Origin: Pedobacter sp. MC2016-24
GTDB taxonomy: Bacteria > Bacteroidota > Bacteroidia > Sphingobacteriales > Sphingobacteriaceae
Direction of reading: 5' to 3'
Length of the DNA stretch: 64,000 bases
NCBI RefSeq assembly: GCF_015223055.1
Contig: NZ_JADFBX010000005.1
Coordinates: forward strand, 310,001 to 374,000
Numbering within the stretch: position 1 is the first letter of the stretch; each line of letters opens with the position of its first letter. The notes under the pieces were generated by a model. That model searched no databases. It saw only the letters and a program-made list of their open reading frames with translations, and was not told the origin of the DNA. Positions 14,623-24,979 of the stretch are shown here, piece by piece. Made by a program: the position numbers and the translations under genes.

Positions 14623-16930
14623 ATTTAAACATATTTTTTAATGCTTCCAGTTTCAATTGTAAATCACCTTCAGGGTTTGCTTTTTCTTTCTGCCCACCTT
14701 TATGACCATTTGAAGCCGGCCTGCGTTGCTGATCTGCTTTTGCAGGTCTAGCTGCTTTTTTAGCTCCGTCATGATTTCTTTTTTGCTCCTTCGGTCTGGC
14801 GCCCTGTTCTTTCTTCATCGACAGCGAAATACGCTTACGTGCTACATCTACTTCTACCACGGTCACCTCTACCTTTTGCGCCACTTTAACAACATCATTT
14901 GCATTGGCAACAAACTTATCAGAGATCTGACTGGTATGTACTAAACCATCCTGGTGCACACCAATATCAACAAAAGCACCAAAGTTGGTAATGTTGGTTA
15001 CAATACCTGGCAATTTCATCCCGATTTTCAGGTCGGCAATTTCATTAATGCCATCGGTAAAGCTAAACACCTCGAACTGTTCACGCGGATCTCTTCCTGG
15101 CTTCGCCAACTCGGCTAAAATATCGTTCAAAGTGGGCAAACCAATCTCATCATTGATATATTGTTGAGGTTGGATCTGTTTTTGCAAAGCAGGATCTTTC
15201 ATCAGTTGATTGACACTGCAATTTAAATCTCTGGCCATTTTATGAACCAAAGCATAACGCTCCGGGTGTACGCCACTGGCATCTAATGCTGCCTCGGCAT
15301 CTCTGATCCTTAAAAAGCCTGCCGCCTGTTCAAAAGCTTTATCGCCTAATCGAGGAACTTTCTTCAAACTTTCACGATTTTTAAAAGCACCATGCTCATT
15401 TCGGTAGCTGACAATATTTTGTGCCAATTGCGGACCAAGACCAGATACATAAGCCAAAACCTGTTTAGAAGCCGTATTGAGCTCTACCCCAACTGCGTTT
15501 ACACAACTCATCACGGTATCATCCAATGAGGCCTGTAATTTAGTCTGGTCAACATCATGCTGGTATTGTCCAACGCCAATAGATTTTGGATCGATTTTCA
15601 CCAATTCAGCCAATGGATCCATTAATCTCCGACCGATGGAAACAGCTCCACGAACTGTAATATCCTGTGTAGGGAATTCTTCACGGGCAACTTCAGAGGC
15701 AGAATAGATAGAGGCTCCGTTCTCGTTCACCATCACCACTACAACACCAGGTAGATTTAAACCACGCACAAATACTTCTGTTTCTCTTCCGGCAGTACCA
15801 TTACCAATGGCAACGGCCTCTATTTCATGCTTTTTGCAGAGTTCGGCTACTTTATCAGCTGCTTTTTTCACATTGCCTTGTCCGGTATGCGGAAATATGG
15901 TTGCGTTTTCCAGCAATTTTCCTTGTCGGTCCAGGCATACAACTTTACATCCGGTACGGAAACCCGGGTCAATGGCCAGCACATTTTTTTGTCCCATTGG
16001 GGCAGCCAATAGCAATTGTCGTGCATTTTCTGCAAACACACGGATCGCTTCCTCATCTGCTTTTTCTTTAGAAACACTACGTATTTCTGTTTCCATGGCA
16101 GGGCCAAGTAGCCTTTTATAGCTGTCGTGCACAGCCAGCTGAACCTGATTGGAAAAAGCATTGTTGCCTTTTACAAACTGGCGTTCCAGGATAGCAATAG
16201 CACCCTCCTCTTCAGGAGCAGCGGCAAGTTTTAATATCTCTTCATTTTCACCTCTGCGCATAGCTAGCACACGATGCGACGGGGCATTTTTTAGCGGCTC
16301 ATTCCAGTCAAAGTAATCTTTGTATTTGATTCCTTCTTCTTCTTTACCTTTAATCACTGCAGACTTAAATACAGCCTTTTGCTGATAATAATTCCGCATG
16401 GCTGTTCTGGCCTCTACGCTTTCATTTACAATTTCTGCAATGATATCTCTTGCACCAGCCAAAGCATCTTCCGCAGACTTCACACCAAGTTCTTCATTTA
16501 AAAAGCGCATAGCTTCTGTTTCAGGATCTCCTTTAGTTTGTTCCAGGATTTGCAAAGCCAGTGGCTCTAGTCCTTTTTTGCGTGCTTCAGACGCCCTTGT
16601 TTTACGTTTGGGTTTATAAGGCAAATAAATGTCCTCAATGGTTGCGATGTTCTCTGCAGCATTGATCTGGCTTTCCAGTTCAGGGGTCAGTTTATCCAAA
16701 GCGGACAGCGCTTTTAGAATGGCTTCCCTGCGTTTGTCCAAGTCTCTCAATTGCTGAAACCGATCACGGATTGCAGCCACCTGAACTTCATCCAGACTAC
16801 CGGTTACTTCTTTCCGGTAACGTGAAATAAAAGGAACTGTAGCCCCTTCATCCAGTAATTCAATAGTAGCTATAACCTGCTTTTCTGCAACTGCCAGCTC
16901 AGCAGCAATGATTTTTGAATGATTGCTCAT
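14621..16930 (-). CDS. tex: Transcription accessory protein Tex, S1 RNA-binding
   Basis: 769 aa, the usual Tex length. Order: N-terminal helical HTH region with FISRYRKEVTGSLDEVQ; YqgF/RNase H-like domain from about residue 322 (VLAIDPGFRTGCKVVCLD); helix-hairpin-helix region about 500-560 (GLGPQLAQNIVSYRNEHGAF); S1 domain about 650-715 (GIVTNITNFGAFVDIGVHQD); then a basic, low-complexity tail rich in Lys/Arg/Pro. Tex is a conserved nucleic-acid-binding factor influencing transcription. Convergent with rtcB2. Confidence 0.95.
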   Translation of the reverse strand: MSNHSKIIAAELAVAEKQVIATIELLDEGATVPFISRYRKEVTGSLDEVQVAAIRDRFQQLRDLDKRREAILKALSALDKLTPELESQINAAENIATIEDIYLPYKPKRKTRASEARKKGLEPLALQILEQTKGDPETEAMRFLNEELGVKSAEDALAGARDIIAEIVNESVEARTAMRNYYQQKAVFKSAVIKGKEEEGIKYKDYFDWNEPLKNAPSHRVLAMRRGENEEILKLAAAPEEEGAIAILERQFVKGNNAFSNQVQLAVHDSYKRLLGPAMETEIRSVSKEKADEEAIRVFAENARQLLLAAPMGQKNVLAIDPGFRTGCKVVCLDRQGKLLENATIFPHTGQGNVKKAADKVAELCKKHEIEAVAIGNGTAGRETEVFVRGLNLPGVVVVMVNENGASIYSASEVAREEFPTQDITVRGAVSIGRRLMDPLAELVKIDPKSIGVGQYQHDVDQTKLQASLDDTVMSCVNAVGVELNTASKQVLAYVSGLGPQLAQNIVSYRNEHGAFKNRESLKKVPRLGDKAFEQAAGFLRIRDAEAALDASGVHPERYALVHKMARDLNCSVNQLMKDPALQKQIQPQQYINDEIGLPTLNDILAELAKPGRDPREQFEVFSFTDGINEIADLKIGMKLPGIVTNITNFGAFVDIGVHQDGLVHTSQISDKFVANANDVVKVAQKVEVTVVEVDVARKRISLSMKKEQGARPKEQKRNHDGAKKAARPAKADQQRRPASNGHKGGQKEKANPEGDLQLKLEALKNMFK

Positions 16931-17051
16931 TTAATTTCTGTTTGGTAACCTAACGTACAATTGGCGCCAAAATTAATTCTAACTATTGACATCCTCAAAT
17001 AAATAAAATGTTAAGTGTGGGTTGTAAGGATTAAGATACAATCAAGTGCAC

Positions 17052-17085
17052 AAAAAAAGCCCAACAGGAGATCCTGATGGGCTTT
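17052..17085 (-). terminator. Terminator after pdhB
   Basis: Minus strand: AAAGCCCA stem with inner CAGG/CCTG, followed by seven T. Confidence 0.85.
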
Positions 17086-17112
17086 ATTGTGAAAGACAAA
17101 GGCCTTTACTTA

Positions 17113-18099
17113 TTATTTTCTAACGTACATTACTTCTTTTACCGCTTTAATTACACGCTCTGCATTTGGCAAACTAGCTGCAATCAGTGTTGGCGCGTAA
17201 GGTAAAGGAACATCAGCACAAGTGATACGCAATACCGGAGCATCTAAATAATCGAATGCATTTTTCTGCACGTTGAAGGCAATTTCAGAAGAGATAGATG
17301 CCAATGGCCACGCCTCTTCAACAACTACCAAACGATTTGTTTTCTTCACAGATTCAATTACTGTAGCATAATCGATTGGGCGTACTGTACGTAAATCAAT
17401 CACTTCTACACTAATTCCTTCTTTTTCCAGTTCTTCTACTGCCGGGTTTACTACGCGGGTTAACATTTTACCGAAAGTAACAATTGTTACATCAGTACCT
17501 TGTTTAACTACGTTTGCTTTACCGATTTCAATGTAGTACTCACCTTCAGGAACTTCGCCTTTATCTCCGTACATTACTTCAGATTCCATGAAAATCACTG
17601 GATCCGGATCAAGGATCGCTTGTTTCAACAATCCCTTTGCTTCGTATGGTGTAGAAGGAACAACCACTTTTAAACCCGGACAGTTGGCATACCAGTTCTC
17701 AAAGTTTTGAGAGTGCTGCGCACCTAGCTGACCTGCGTTACCAGTTGGCCCACGGAATACCGCCGGAACTGAAAACTGGCCACCGCTCATTGATAAAATC
17801 TTAGCAGCACCGTTAATGATCTGATCTATAGCAACCAGAGAGAAGTTAAAAGTCATGAACTCAATGATCGGAATTAACCCGTTCATTGCAGCACCAATAC
17901 CGATACCGGCAAAACCCAACTCAGCAATAGGTGTATCGATGACGCGTTTATCGCCGAACTCATCCAACATACCCTGACTCACTTTATAGGCACCATTGTA
18001 TTGCGCAACTTCCTCGCCCATTAAAAAGACGTTTTCGTTTTTACGCATTTCTTCGCTTAAGGCTTCACGCAAAGCTTCTCTGAATTGAATCTCTCTCAT
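17113..18099 (-). CDS. pdhB: Pyruvate dehydrogenase E1 component, beta subunit
   Basis: 328 aa. With the alpha subunit it decarboxylates pyruvate using thiamine diphosphate and acetylates the E2 lipoyl domain. It starts with MREIQFREALREALSEEM; the family segments FLMGEEVAQYNGAYKVSQGM, DTPIAELGFAGIGIGAAM and RGPTGNAGQLGAQHSQ are visible, and the C-terminal transketolase domain has EVIDLRTVRPIDYATV. The alpha subunit is not adjacent. A branched-chain 2-oxoacid E1-beta is a possible alternative, but the sequence is closest to PdhB. Confidence 0.9.
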   Translation of the reverse strand: MREIQFREALREALSEEMRKNENVFLMGEEVAQYNGAYKVSQGMLDEFGDKRVIDTPIAELGFAGIGIGAAMNGLIPIIEFMTFNFSLVAIDQIINGAAKILSMSGGQFSVPAVFRGPTGNAGQLGAQHSQNFENWYANCPGLKVVVPSTPYEAKGLLKQAILDPDPVIFMESEVMYGDKGEVPEGEYYIEIGKANVVKQGTDVTIVTFGKMLTRVVNPAVEELEKEGISVEVIDLRTVRPIDYATVIESVKKTNRLVVVEEAWPLASISSEIAFNVQKNAFDYLDAPVLRITCADVPLPYAPTLIAASLPNAERVIKAVKEVMYVRK

Positions 18100-18218
18100 T
18101 GTATATTCAAATATTAACTACGGGCAAATATAAGTATTGTAATGCAATTATAAAGTAGTGTTTTGATTACACTTTGTATTGTCGGGAAGGCCAAATAAAA
18201 AACTTGATTTCAGATTAT

Positions 18219-21152
18219 TTACACTCCACATAAGGTCAGATATGGTGAATACATAAAATTCGATTCGTTTTGCGTAGGCACAAAAGGAATATTTTCATCA
18301 AAAAGTTCAGCAAGTCTGGCACTTAAGAAAGTCAAAAACTCTGCTTTTATGCTTTCCAGCTTCTCTCCGTTTAATTTCGTTTTCTCTTTGCCTTCCATAA
18401 AAAAGGTGCCCTCTTTACGCATGTTCCTGGTACTATAAAGATTGGGTTCTACGAACTGTTTGCCATTCGCCTTTTCAAAAACATAGGTGTAAAAAAGTGT
18501 CTGGATCAGGGCTTTATTCTGCTTGTTACCATTGGTATCAAATACATCGGCCAGATTGCTGTAGCGAAGCACGTCGCTACCTGTTTTATAATCTACAATA
18601 CGGGTTATTCCATTTTTTAAATCGATCCGGTCTATGATTCCGTGCAGGGATACTTGTTTCTCTATACCATTTACTTCAAACTTAAAGGTAATGTGGTCTC
18701 TTTGTTCCAGGGCCAGAATCTCAAAAGGCGCTTCTTTTTCATCATGGTCTAAAATTAAGTTGGCATACTCCTCTACAATGGCCAACACGACTTTTTGCAT
18801 CCCATTGTGCATGATCTGCAATTGCTCATTTTCAAACATAACCTGAGAAAAAGCCCTGATCGCCAATGCAGGAATGGTTTTACGATGTTCCACAATACGA
18901 TCTTTAGTCATTTCCGGATCTGTAGCTTTCAGTTCTCCATAAAAAGTTTCCAGTACATAATGGAGCATGGAGCCGATGTAGTTGGCTTCCAGATTTTCCG
19001 ATATTTCTTTGGGTTCATCTATCTTAGCCACATATTTATAGAAAAACTGAAGCGGACAATTCACATAAGCTGTTAAAGCCGAAGCTGATAAAGCAGATTT
19101 TCCGGTGAGGTAATTATTCAGCACAGCCATTACCTTTTCATCTTTGGGGATGAGCACGGGCTGTTTCTTTTCGGTAGTAATGTGTTGTTTATGCTCCAGG
19201 TAATTGAAGGTATACCCGCTTTCATATTCCAATTGCCTTAAAAAGCGGGTAGGTTCGCCGGTATTGGTATCATCTGCCTGCGCATTATAAACCAGGCTTA
19301 CTTCATTGGATCGCTGCAACAACCGGTAAAACATATAGGCAGAAATGGCATCCTGGTTTTCCAGAACAGGCAATCCGTAGGCCCTGCGGATGCTATCGGG
19401 AATAAAGCTAGGATTTACATTAGTTTGTGGCAGGAGTCCTTCATTAACCCCTAAAATATAAACCCGTTCAAAATCAAGGTTCCGGCTTTCCAACAATCCC
19501 ATCACCTGGATGCCTTGTAAAGGCTCGCCACTGAGCGGCACGGCAATGCCTTGAACGGCCTTCTGAATAAGGGACAATACAAATGCGAGCTCTTTAGCAC
19601 TATTTTGCTTGGGCAGATGCCCGGCTAAAGCATCGTGTAAACGATTAAGCTCTTTAATGGTATTGATAAATAGATCTGCTTCAGTTTGACGTAGTGTTTT
19701 ATCAGCCAGTTGTTGTTCCAACACATGTTTAAAAATGGCCTGCAGGGTTCCTGTAGCTTCTATACTACTGGTAACCTTGCTGAAAAATAAGCCAAGCAAT
19801 CCTTTTTGACGCTGTAACCTGGATAAAGGCACCTCAGCCAATTGCTCAGCCAACAAGCTTTGTTGAACTTTAGTCCGCAACTGCTCACTCACACCTGTTA
19901 ATGGATGAGACAGAAAAGCCTCCACTTCATGATGATACACCGTATCCTTTTCTCCCTGAATAACTTGCGCCTGCACACTGAGCCAGAGGTCGGCTAAACC
20001 AAATATAGAGGAAGCCACCAAGGGATACCCCATAGTGACATTGACATGGATCGGTCTGAATTGATCGCCATCCCGGTAATGCGTAGGAATCGTTTGAAGC
20101 ACGGGCAACAACAAACTTTCATCGGCCAGAATCAACGCGATTTTACCTGCATTATCGGTATCTTTAAGTAAATCATATTTACTTTCCAATGCAGTGCTGA
20201 GTATTTTTGCCTGAGCAACCTGACCCTGGGTTTTATAGACGTTGATTGTTTTGGGCCGCGACTTAATTAAATCCGGTACTGTACCTAAAGCATTGATCAA
20301 TCCTGTTTTTTGCAAATTCTGACGGAGAAACAGGCCGGCTTCTTGTAAAGGATCATCCAAGTAATAACGGTCGACATCAAAGTAAAAAATGGCCTTTTCA
20401 GCATCCTGCCAGCGTTTAAAAGCAACAGCTTCAGCTCTTGTTAAAGCATTAAAACCTACAAAAACAAGCTTCCCATCTTTAAACGGCGCGGTAAATTGTG
20501 CTGCGCTGCTGTTGTTTTCTGCCAACTGCCGGTACACATGCCCCATTGTAGTTAAACCTACTTTTTTTAAGGCCAGGTGATAAGCCTTATAAAGTTCAGG
20601 CATGCGTTTCCACATTTTGATAAACTGTTCCTGCTGTTTTTTTTGCTTTCCTTCGGAATACGAACTCCAGAATCCTTTCAAAAACTCCTGCTGTTCTTCA
20701 CTGAGGTAGTCGAACTGATAGTCGATCTCTGCGAAATCCTCCAATTGCCGGAACAATCGATCTGCATCAACGAGGTCGTTGTCGATCTGGGCAAAATCAC
20801 TCAGGATGATTCTAGCAATTGGGTAAAACTTCGCCGGCTCGATCGGGCCTTCTGCGTCTTTAAAAACCAGCTTATTGTATTCCCGGTAAAGGGTAAAAAA
20901 CTGGGTGAAGGCATCTGCAATCTTCAAATCCGATGAGGCCGCGAAAAACTCCTGTATAGTAAAAAAAGCCGGACTCCAGAAAGGTTTCCCGATAACTTTT
21001 GCCAGGTGATTCTGCAAATAGGCCACCGGCCTTTTATTGTTAAATACGATAGCCGCATGTTGAAGATCAGAACCAAATCTGGATACCAGATCTTCCGCAA
21101 CTTCTTGTAAAAATGGTTTCATGCCATTTAATCCCTTATTCTTCATTTCCAT
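18219..21152 (-). CDS. AddB-like PD-(D/E)XK nuclease/inactivated helicase
   Basis: 977 aa. Partner of the UvrD-type protein upstream, forming an AddAB/RecBCD-like double-strand-break end-processing enzyme. The middle carries degenerate helicase sequence (ILGVNEGLLPQTNVNPSFIP), and the C-terminus has the RecB-family nuclease core, GIIDRIDLKNGITRIVDYKTG, plus a Cys near the CPLQFFYKYV motif. I kept the ATG at 21152, three bases after the addA-like stop with AGGGG just upstream; ATG 21122 is an alternative. The two genes are almost certainly translationally coupled. Confidence 0.85.
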   Translation of the reverse strand: MEMKNKGLNGMKPFLQEVAEDLVSRFGSDLQHAAIVFNNKRPVAYLQNHLAKVIGKPFWSPAFFTIQEFFAASSDLKIADAFTQFFTLYREYNKLVFKDAEGPIEPAKFYPIARIILSDFAQIDNDLVDADRLFRQLEDFAEIDYQFDYLSEEQQEFLKGFWSSYSEGKQKKQQEQFIKMWKRMPELYKAYHLALKKVGLTTMGHVYRQLAENNSSAAQFTAPFKDGKLVFVGFNALTRAEAVAFKRWQDAEKAIFYFDVDRYYLDDPLQEAGLFLRQNLQKTGLINALGTVPDLIKSRPKTINVYKTQGQVAQAKILSTALESKYDLLKDTDNAGKIALILADESLLLPVLQTIPTHYRDGDQFRPIHVNVTMGYPLVASSIFGLADLWLSVQAQVIQGEKDTVYHHEVEAFLSHPLTGVSEQLRTKVQQSLLAEQLAEVPLSRLQRQKGLLGLFFSKVTSSIEATGTLQAIFKHVLEQQLADKTLRQTEADLFINTIKELNRLHDALAGHLPKQNSAKELAFVLSLIQKAVQGIAVPLSGEPLQGIQVMGLLESRNLDFERVYILGVNEGLLPQTNVNPSFIPDSIRRAYGLPVLENQDAISAYMFYRLLQRSNEVSLVYNAQADDTNTGEPTRFLRQLEYESGYTFNYLEHKQHITTEKKQPVLIPKDEKVMAVLNNYLTGKSALSASALTAYVNCPLQFFYKYVAKIDEPKEISENLEANYIGSMLHYVLETFYGELKATDPEMTKDRIVEHRKTIPALAIRAFSQVMFENEQLQIMHNGMQKVVLAIVEEYANLILDHDEKEAPFEILALEQRDHITFKFEVNGIEKQVSLHGIIDRIDLKNGITRIVDYKTGSDVLRYSNLADVFDTNGNKQNKALIQTLFYTYVFEKANGKQFVEPNLYSTRNMRKEGTFFMEGKEKTKLNGEKLESIKAEFLTFLSARLAELFDENIPFVPTQNESNFMYSPYLTLCGV

Positions 21153-21155
21153 CCC

Positions 21156-24100
21156 CTACACTAATTTTAATTGTCCTGTAACCGCGTAAAACAAATAGGT
21201 TTTCACATCGGTATAGCCCATAGCTAAAAGTAAATCCCGGTAATGACTCACCTGTTCAATGTGTTTATCACTTTCCTGCAAAGTAAACTTATAATCGATC
21301 ACGATCACAGCATTGCCATTAACCAGTACCTTGTCCGGTCGATAACTTTTACCATGAATATCTATAATACTACGCTCATTTAAACTGTGTTCTGCTTTTT
21401 GCAAAATTTTCTGAAGTGCAGGGTTTTGTAAAACAGATTCAGCACGTTTTTGTAAATCAGCCAGTTCTTCCACCTTAAATACGCCATCCAGCAATAAGTT
21501 TTGCAATACAGAGGCAATTTCATCTACCTGATTTACCTGGGCCAATACTTCATGCAATATGGTTCCGATTCTTCCAGCACTTTCGCCCGTTAGCAAATCA
21601 ATATCCTTACGTTTCAAACTGGCATCAAAAACCTGACTTAAGCGGTTTGATACGGGGTAACATTTCATTTCCACCTCATTTGGCTTCCGATCTTTTTCGG
21701 GTTCCTGTTGTACAGGTTCATCGATCAGATAGCTACCATCTGCCAGTATCTCGTCTGCAAAGACTTTACACAACAAATCGCCAATATTGGTAATGGTATC
21801 TGTTTTTTTGCCCATGGTGCTGAGGTATAAATACTCCTTTGATCGTGTTGTAGCCACGTAAAGCATGTTTAAGGCATCCATATTGTTGTACAAAAGCTCC
21901 TCAAAATAGGCTTTGGCTACACTGGAACGTCCCAGGTCTTTACTGTATTTTAAAGGGATGCTTTGCAGGTGATGATATGGAGTATCGGTAGCTGGCACCC
22001 AGAAAACACCATTTGTTTTGCCATTGATGTCCCAGTTGCAAAATGGTAAAAGTACGGCTCTAAAAGCCAAACCTTTAGACTTATGAATGGTGATGACCTG
22101 TACGGCATCGGTATTTTCAGACGAGGGTAATGTTCTTCTTCCGCCCTCTTCATCCCAGTACCTTAGGAAAGCTGCGATACCTCTTTCACCTAACAATGCA
22201 AAGCTGCCCATCAAATCGCGCAAGGCCAACAAGTAAGGCAAATGCCCCACATTGGCCTCTTCGTTTAAGCCATAAGCAGCAATGATTTTCTCCAATAAGG
22301 CTGGTAGCGGTTGCTGCATCCAACTTTGCCACTGTTCACAAAGCGTCGCAGGTAGCAAATCAGCCAGCTGGGCAAGTGTTTTATGTTGAAGAGAAAAATA
22401 ATGATGTGGCTCGGGCAACCGTCCTTGTAACTTTGCATATAAACTGATACAATTGGCTTTGAATAAGGCGGTATTTTCTGTCAGCCCGCCCATTACCTGC
22501 AAGGTGTTCAAAATGAGTTTTATTGCGTTATTGTTGCTGAGCAAAAGTGCTTCGCCAGAAATGACATCAATGCCCCTGTCCATCAATTTTTCAACCGTTG
22601 CCACAGCCTCAGAATTGGAGCGCACCAACACACAAATGTCCTGGGCCTTATATCTTTTCACCTGGATCAATTGATCTATTTCCAGGATCATCTTTTCCAA
22701 AGCAAGATCTCTGAAGCTCGTTTTTGTTAGGGTATTGCCTTCTTCATCTTCTTTGAATACGTTCAGACTAATGGTTCCACCGGCTAAAGTGAAAGGGGTA
22801 GTTTTCTGTTCTGCTTCCTGGTAAACATCGGTTACGATATGGTTAAACCCTTTTTGCTGCCACCAATCGCTAACAGGTTTAACGTCCTGTTCTGCAATAA
22901 CCCCGTTCAGGTAGTTTTGCATTTTTTCTGGCAACTGCTTAAACAAGCGGTTATTGAACTCAATGATATTGACCGTGCTGCGGTAGTTTTCTTCCAGACT
23001 ATCGTCTATAACGTTGTGCGCTTGTACATCCAGTTTAGCTTGCTGATGCAAAATATTCCAATCTCCGTTTCTCCAGCGGTAAATGGATTGTTTGGTATCA
23101 CCAACAATCAAATGGTCGATCAATTTTCCACTTGGTGACGCCATTGCGTTGGTCAGTAACGACCTAAAGCTCCCCCACTGGTTGGCCGAGGTATCCTGAA
23201 ACTCGTCAAAGAGGAAATTACGATAACGATTACCCATTTTTTCCCATATAAAAGAGGGATTGTCATTGGCATCATCGGTAATTCCTTTAAGTAAAGTTTG
23301 CGCATCACTGATTAGCAAATTCGGACTTTCGTTTCGATATTCTTTCAGCAGATTGGCCATTTCCTGCATCAAACGTAGGTAATACAGGTTTTTATTAAAT
23401 GCCAAAGCCAGTACATAAGCAGACAGACCATCTTTATAAGTATTGACCAGTTTGGAAATTACAGGATTTAACTCTGTATAAGCGCTGGTGTCGCTACCTT
23501 TTTGAAACCATTCCTCTGGCTGGTCTACTAATTTTTCCAGGCTACTGATCTTCGTCAGGTCTCCGTCGGCTATTTTAGTCAGGTTATTTAAAGGTGAGCG
23601 CGACTTACCTTTCAGGCTGGCCGGATCTATTCCTTCAACCTGAAATATCTCCAACGCCTGGGTTGCCAGGTCGGTTATGCTCAATTCAAAAGCCTCAATG
23701 CCGAGCCGTGTGATTTTGTTGTAATCTTTAAATAAGGTATCCAGATCGGTGGCCTCACCAAGTTCCTTGATGGCCTGCTCAAATGGTTGGTATCTTTCTT
23801 TAAAAATTTCGTTGGTCAGATCAATAAGCTCCCTTTTGTAGTTCCAGCTCAGGTTATTGTTGATGCGGTCTAATGCCAGATCTATGATCCATTGTAATAA
23901 AATTGGATTTTTATCGAGTGCTTTATCCAATCGCTGTGCAAGTTCATTTTTAACTTTATCATAGTTCATTTCCAAACCATAACCGGTATCTAATCCCAGT
24001 TCAAAAGCAAAACCACGGATCACTTTTTGGACAAAGCCATCAATCGTACTTACAGAAAACCGGCTATAATCGTGTAGAATTTTACGATAAATCCGATCAG

Positions 24101-24383
24101 ATTTATCTTTTAAACTCGCTGCGTTTAGGTCTGGATGTGCTTTGAGCACAATTAACCGGTAAGCATCAATCTTTTTGGAAGGATCGCCTTCTGCAAAACC
24201 TTTAAGCACTTCCATAATTCGGCTCTTCATTTCTTCAGTTGCCTTATTGGTAAAAGTTACAGCCAGAATTTCCCGGTATTTTGTTTCAGCAGACAACAAA
24301 AGAGTTAAGTAATGGGCGGTTAGACTGAAGGTTTTTCCTGATCCCGCTGATGCTTGTAATATTTTTAGTGGTTGTAAAAGCAT
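21156..24383 (-). CDS. AddA-like UvrD/REP helicase-exonuclease
   Basis: 1075 aa. Walker A ASAGSGKTFSLTAHYL at residues 11-26, SF1 motif FTNKATEEMKSRI, motif II DEFQDTSANQW, motif GDTKQSIYRWRNGDW and the late motif TIHKSKGLAFRAVLLPF. A C-terminal nuclease-like core (YRPDKVLVNGNAVIVIDYKF) matches the RecB-nuclease fold. It initiates recombinational repair by unwinding and resecting DNA ends. First gene of the pair with the AddB-like protein. Confidence 0.88.
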   Translation of the reverse strand: MLLQPLKILQASAGSGKTFSLTAHYLTLLLSAETKYREILAVTFTNKATEEMKSRIMEVLKGFAEGDPSKKIDAYRLIVLKAHPDLNAASLKDKSDRIYRKILHDYSRFSVSTIDGFVQKVIRGFAFELGLDTGYGLEMNYDKVKNELAQRLDKALDKNPILLQWIIDLALDRINNNLSWNYKRELIDLTNEIFKERYQPFEQAIKELGEATDLDTLFKDYNKITRLGIEAFELSITDLATQALEIFQVEGIDPASLKGKSRSPLNNLTKIADGDLTKISSLEKLVDQPEEWFQKGSDTSAYTELNPVISKLVNTYKDGLSAYVLALAFNKNLYYLRLMQEMANLLKEYRNESPNLLISDAQTLLKGITDDANDNPSFIWEKMGNRYRNFLFDEFQDTSANQWGSFRSLLTNAMASPSGKLIDHLIVGDTKQSIYRWRNGDWNILHQQAKLDVQAHNVIDDSLEENYRSTVNIIEFNNRLFKQLPEKMQNYLNGVIAEQDVKPVSDWWQQKGFNHIVTDVYQEAEQKTTPFTLAGGTISLNVFKEDEEGNTLTKTSFRDLALEKMILEIDQLIQVKRYKAQDICVLVRSNSEAVATVEKLMDRGIDVISGEALLLSNNNAIKLILNTLQVMGGLTENTALFKANCISLYAKLQGRLPEPHHYFSLQHKTLAQLADLLPATLCEQWQSWMQQPLPALLEKIIAAYGLNEEANVGHLPYLLALRDLMGSFALLGERGIAAFLRYWDEEGGRRTLPSSENTDAVQVITIHKSKGLAFRAVLLPFCNWDINGKTNGVFWVPATDTPYHHLQSIPLKYSKDLGRSSVAKAYFEELLYNNMDALNMLYVATTRSKEYLYLSTMGKKTDTITNIGDLLCKVFADEILADGSYLIDEPVQQEPEKDRKPNEVEMKCYPVSNRLSQVFDASLKRKDIDLLTGESAGRIGTILHEVLAQVNQVDEIASVLQNLLLDGVFKVEELADLQKRAESVLQNPALQKILQKAEHSLNERSIIDIHGKSYRPDKVLVNGNAVIVIDYKFTLQESDKHIEQVSHYRDLLLAMGYTDVKTYLFYAVTGQLKLV

Positions 24384-24458
24384 TAGGTAAATATCATTAT
24401 AATTACATTACAATCCTTGTCTAATAAATTCTTAAAATTGTATATAAATTTCCCAAAG

Positions 24459-24971
24459 ATGAAGAAATTAGTTTTAGTAGCTATAGCTTGTTTAATGGTC
24501 TCATCCGCTGCATTTTCGCAGGAGAAACCCGCAGCAAAAAAAGAAGCCGTACACCTCTACAATCCAAATGCAGATGCCAAGGCTGATATCGATGTTGCTG
24601 TAGCCAAAGCAAAAAAAGCAGGTAAACATGTGTTTATCCAGGTTGGTGGAAATTGGTGTGGCTGGTGTATCGCTTTTCACAACCTGGTAGACAGCACGCC
24701 GGAACTTAAAAATTACCTGAACGAGAACTATGAAACCGTACTGGTAAATTACAGTCAGGAGAACAAGAATGCGGCGGTAATGGCAAGCTTAGGTTATCCC
24801 GGACGTTTTGGCTTCCCGGTGTTTGTAGTTCTTGACGGCAATGGAAAAGTACTGCACATCCAAAACTCGGCCTACCTGGAAGAAGGAAAAGGGCACAGTG
24901 TAAAACTGGTGATGGACTTTCTGAAAGGCTGGACTGCAGCAGCGGTAAAACCAGAGAACAACAAGTATTAA
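24459..24971 (+). CDS. Secreted thioredoxin-like protein
   Basis: 170 aa from MKKLVLVAIACLMVSSAAFS, an evident signal peptide; the upstream in-frame ATG at 24417 is less likely. The thioredoxin fold has a CxxC site in GGNWCGWCIAFHNL (Cys-Gly-Trp-Cys). GYPGRFGFPVFVVLDGNGKV supplies the cis-Pro region. Predicted periplasmic thiol-disulfide exchange. Convergent with tcdA. Confidence 0.8.
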   Translation: MKKLVLVAIACLMVSSAAFSQEKPAAKKEAVHLYNPNADAKADIDVAVAKAKKAGKHVFIQVGGNWCGWCIAFHNLVDSTPELKNYLNENYETVLVNYSQENKNAAVMASLGYPGRFGFPVFVVLDGNGKVLHIQNSAYLEEGKGHSVKLVMDFLKGWTAAAVKPENNKY

Positions 24972-24979
24972 CAGCAGAC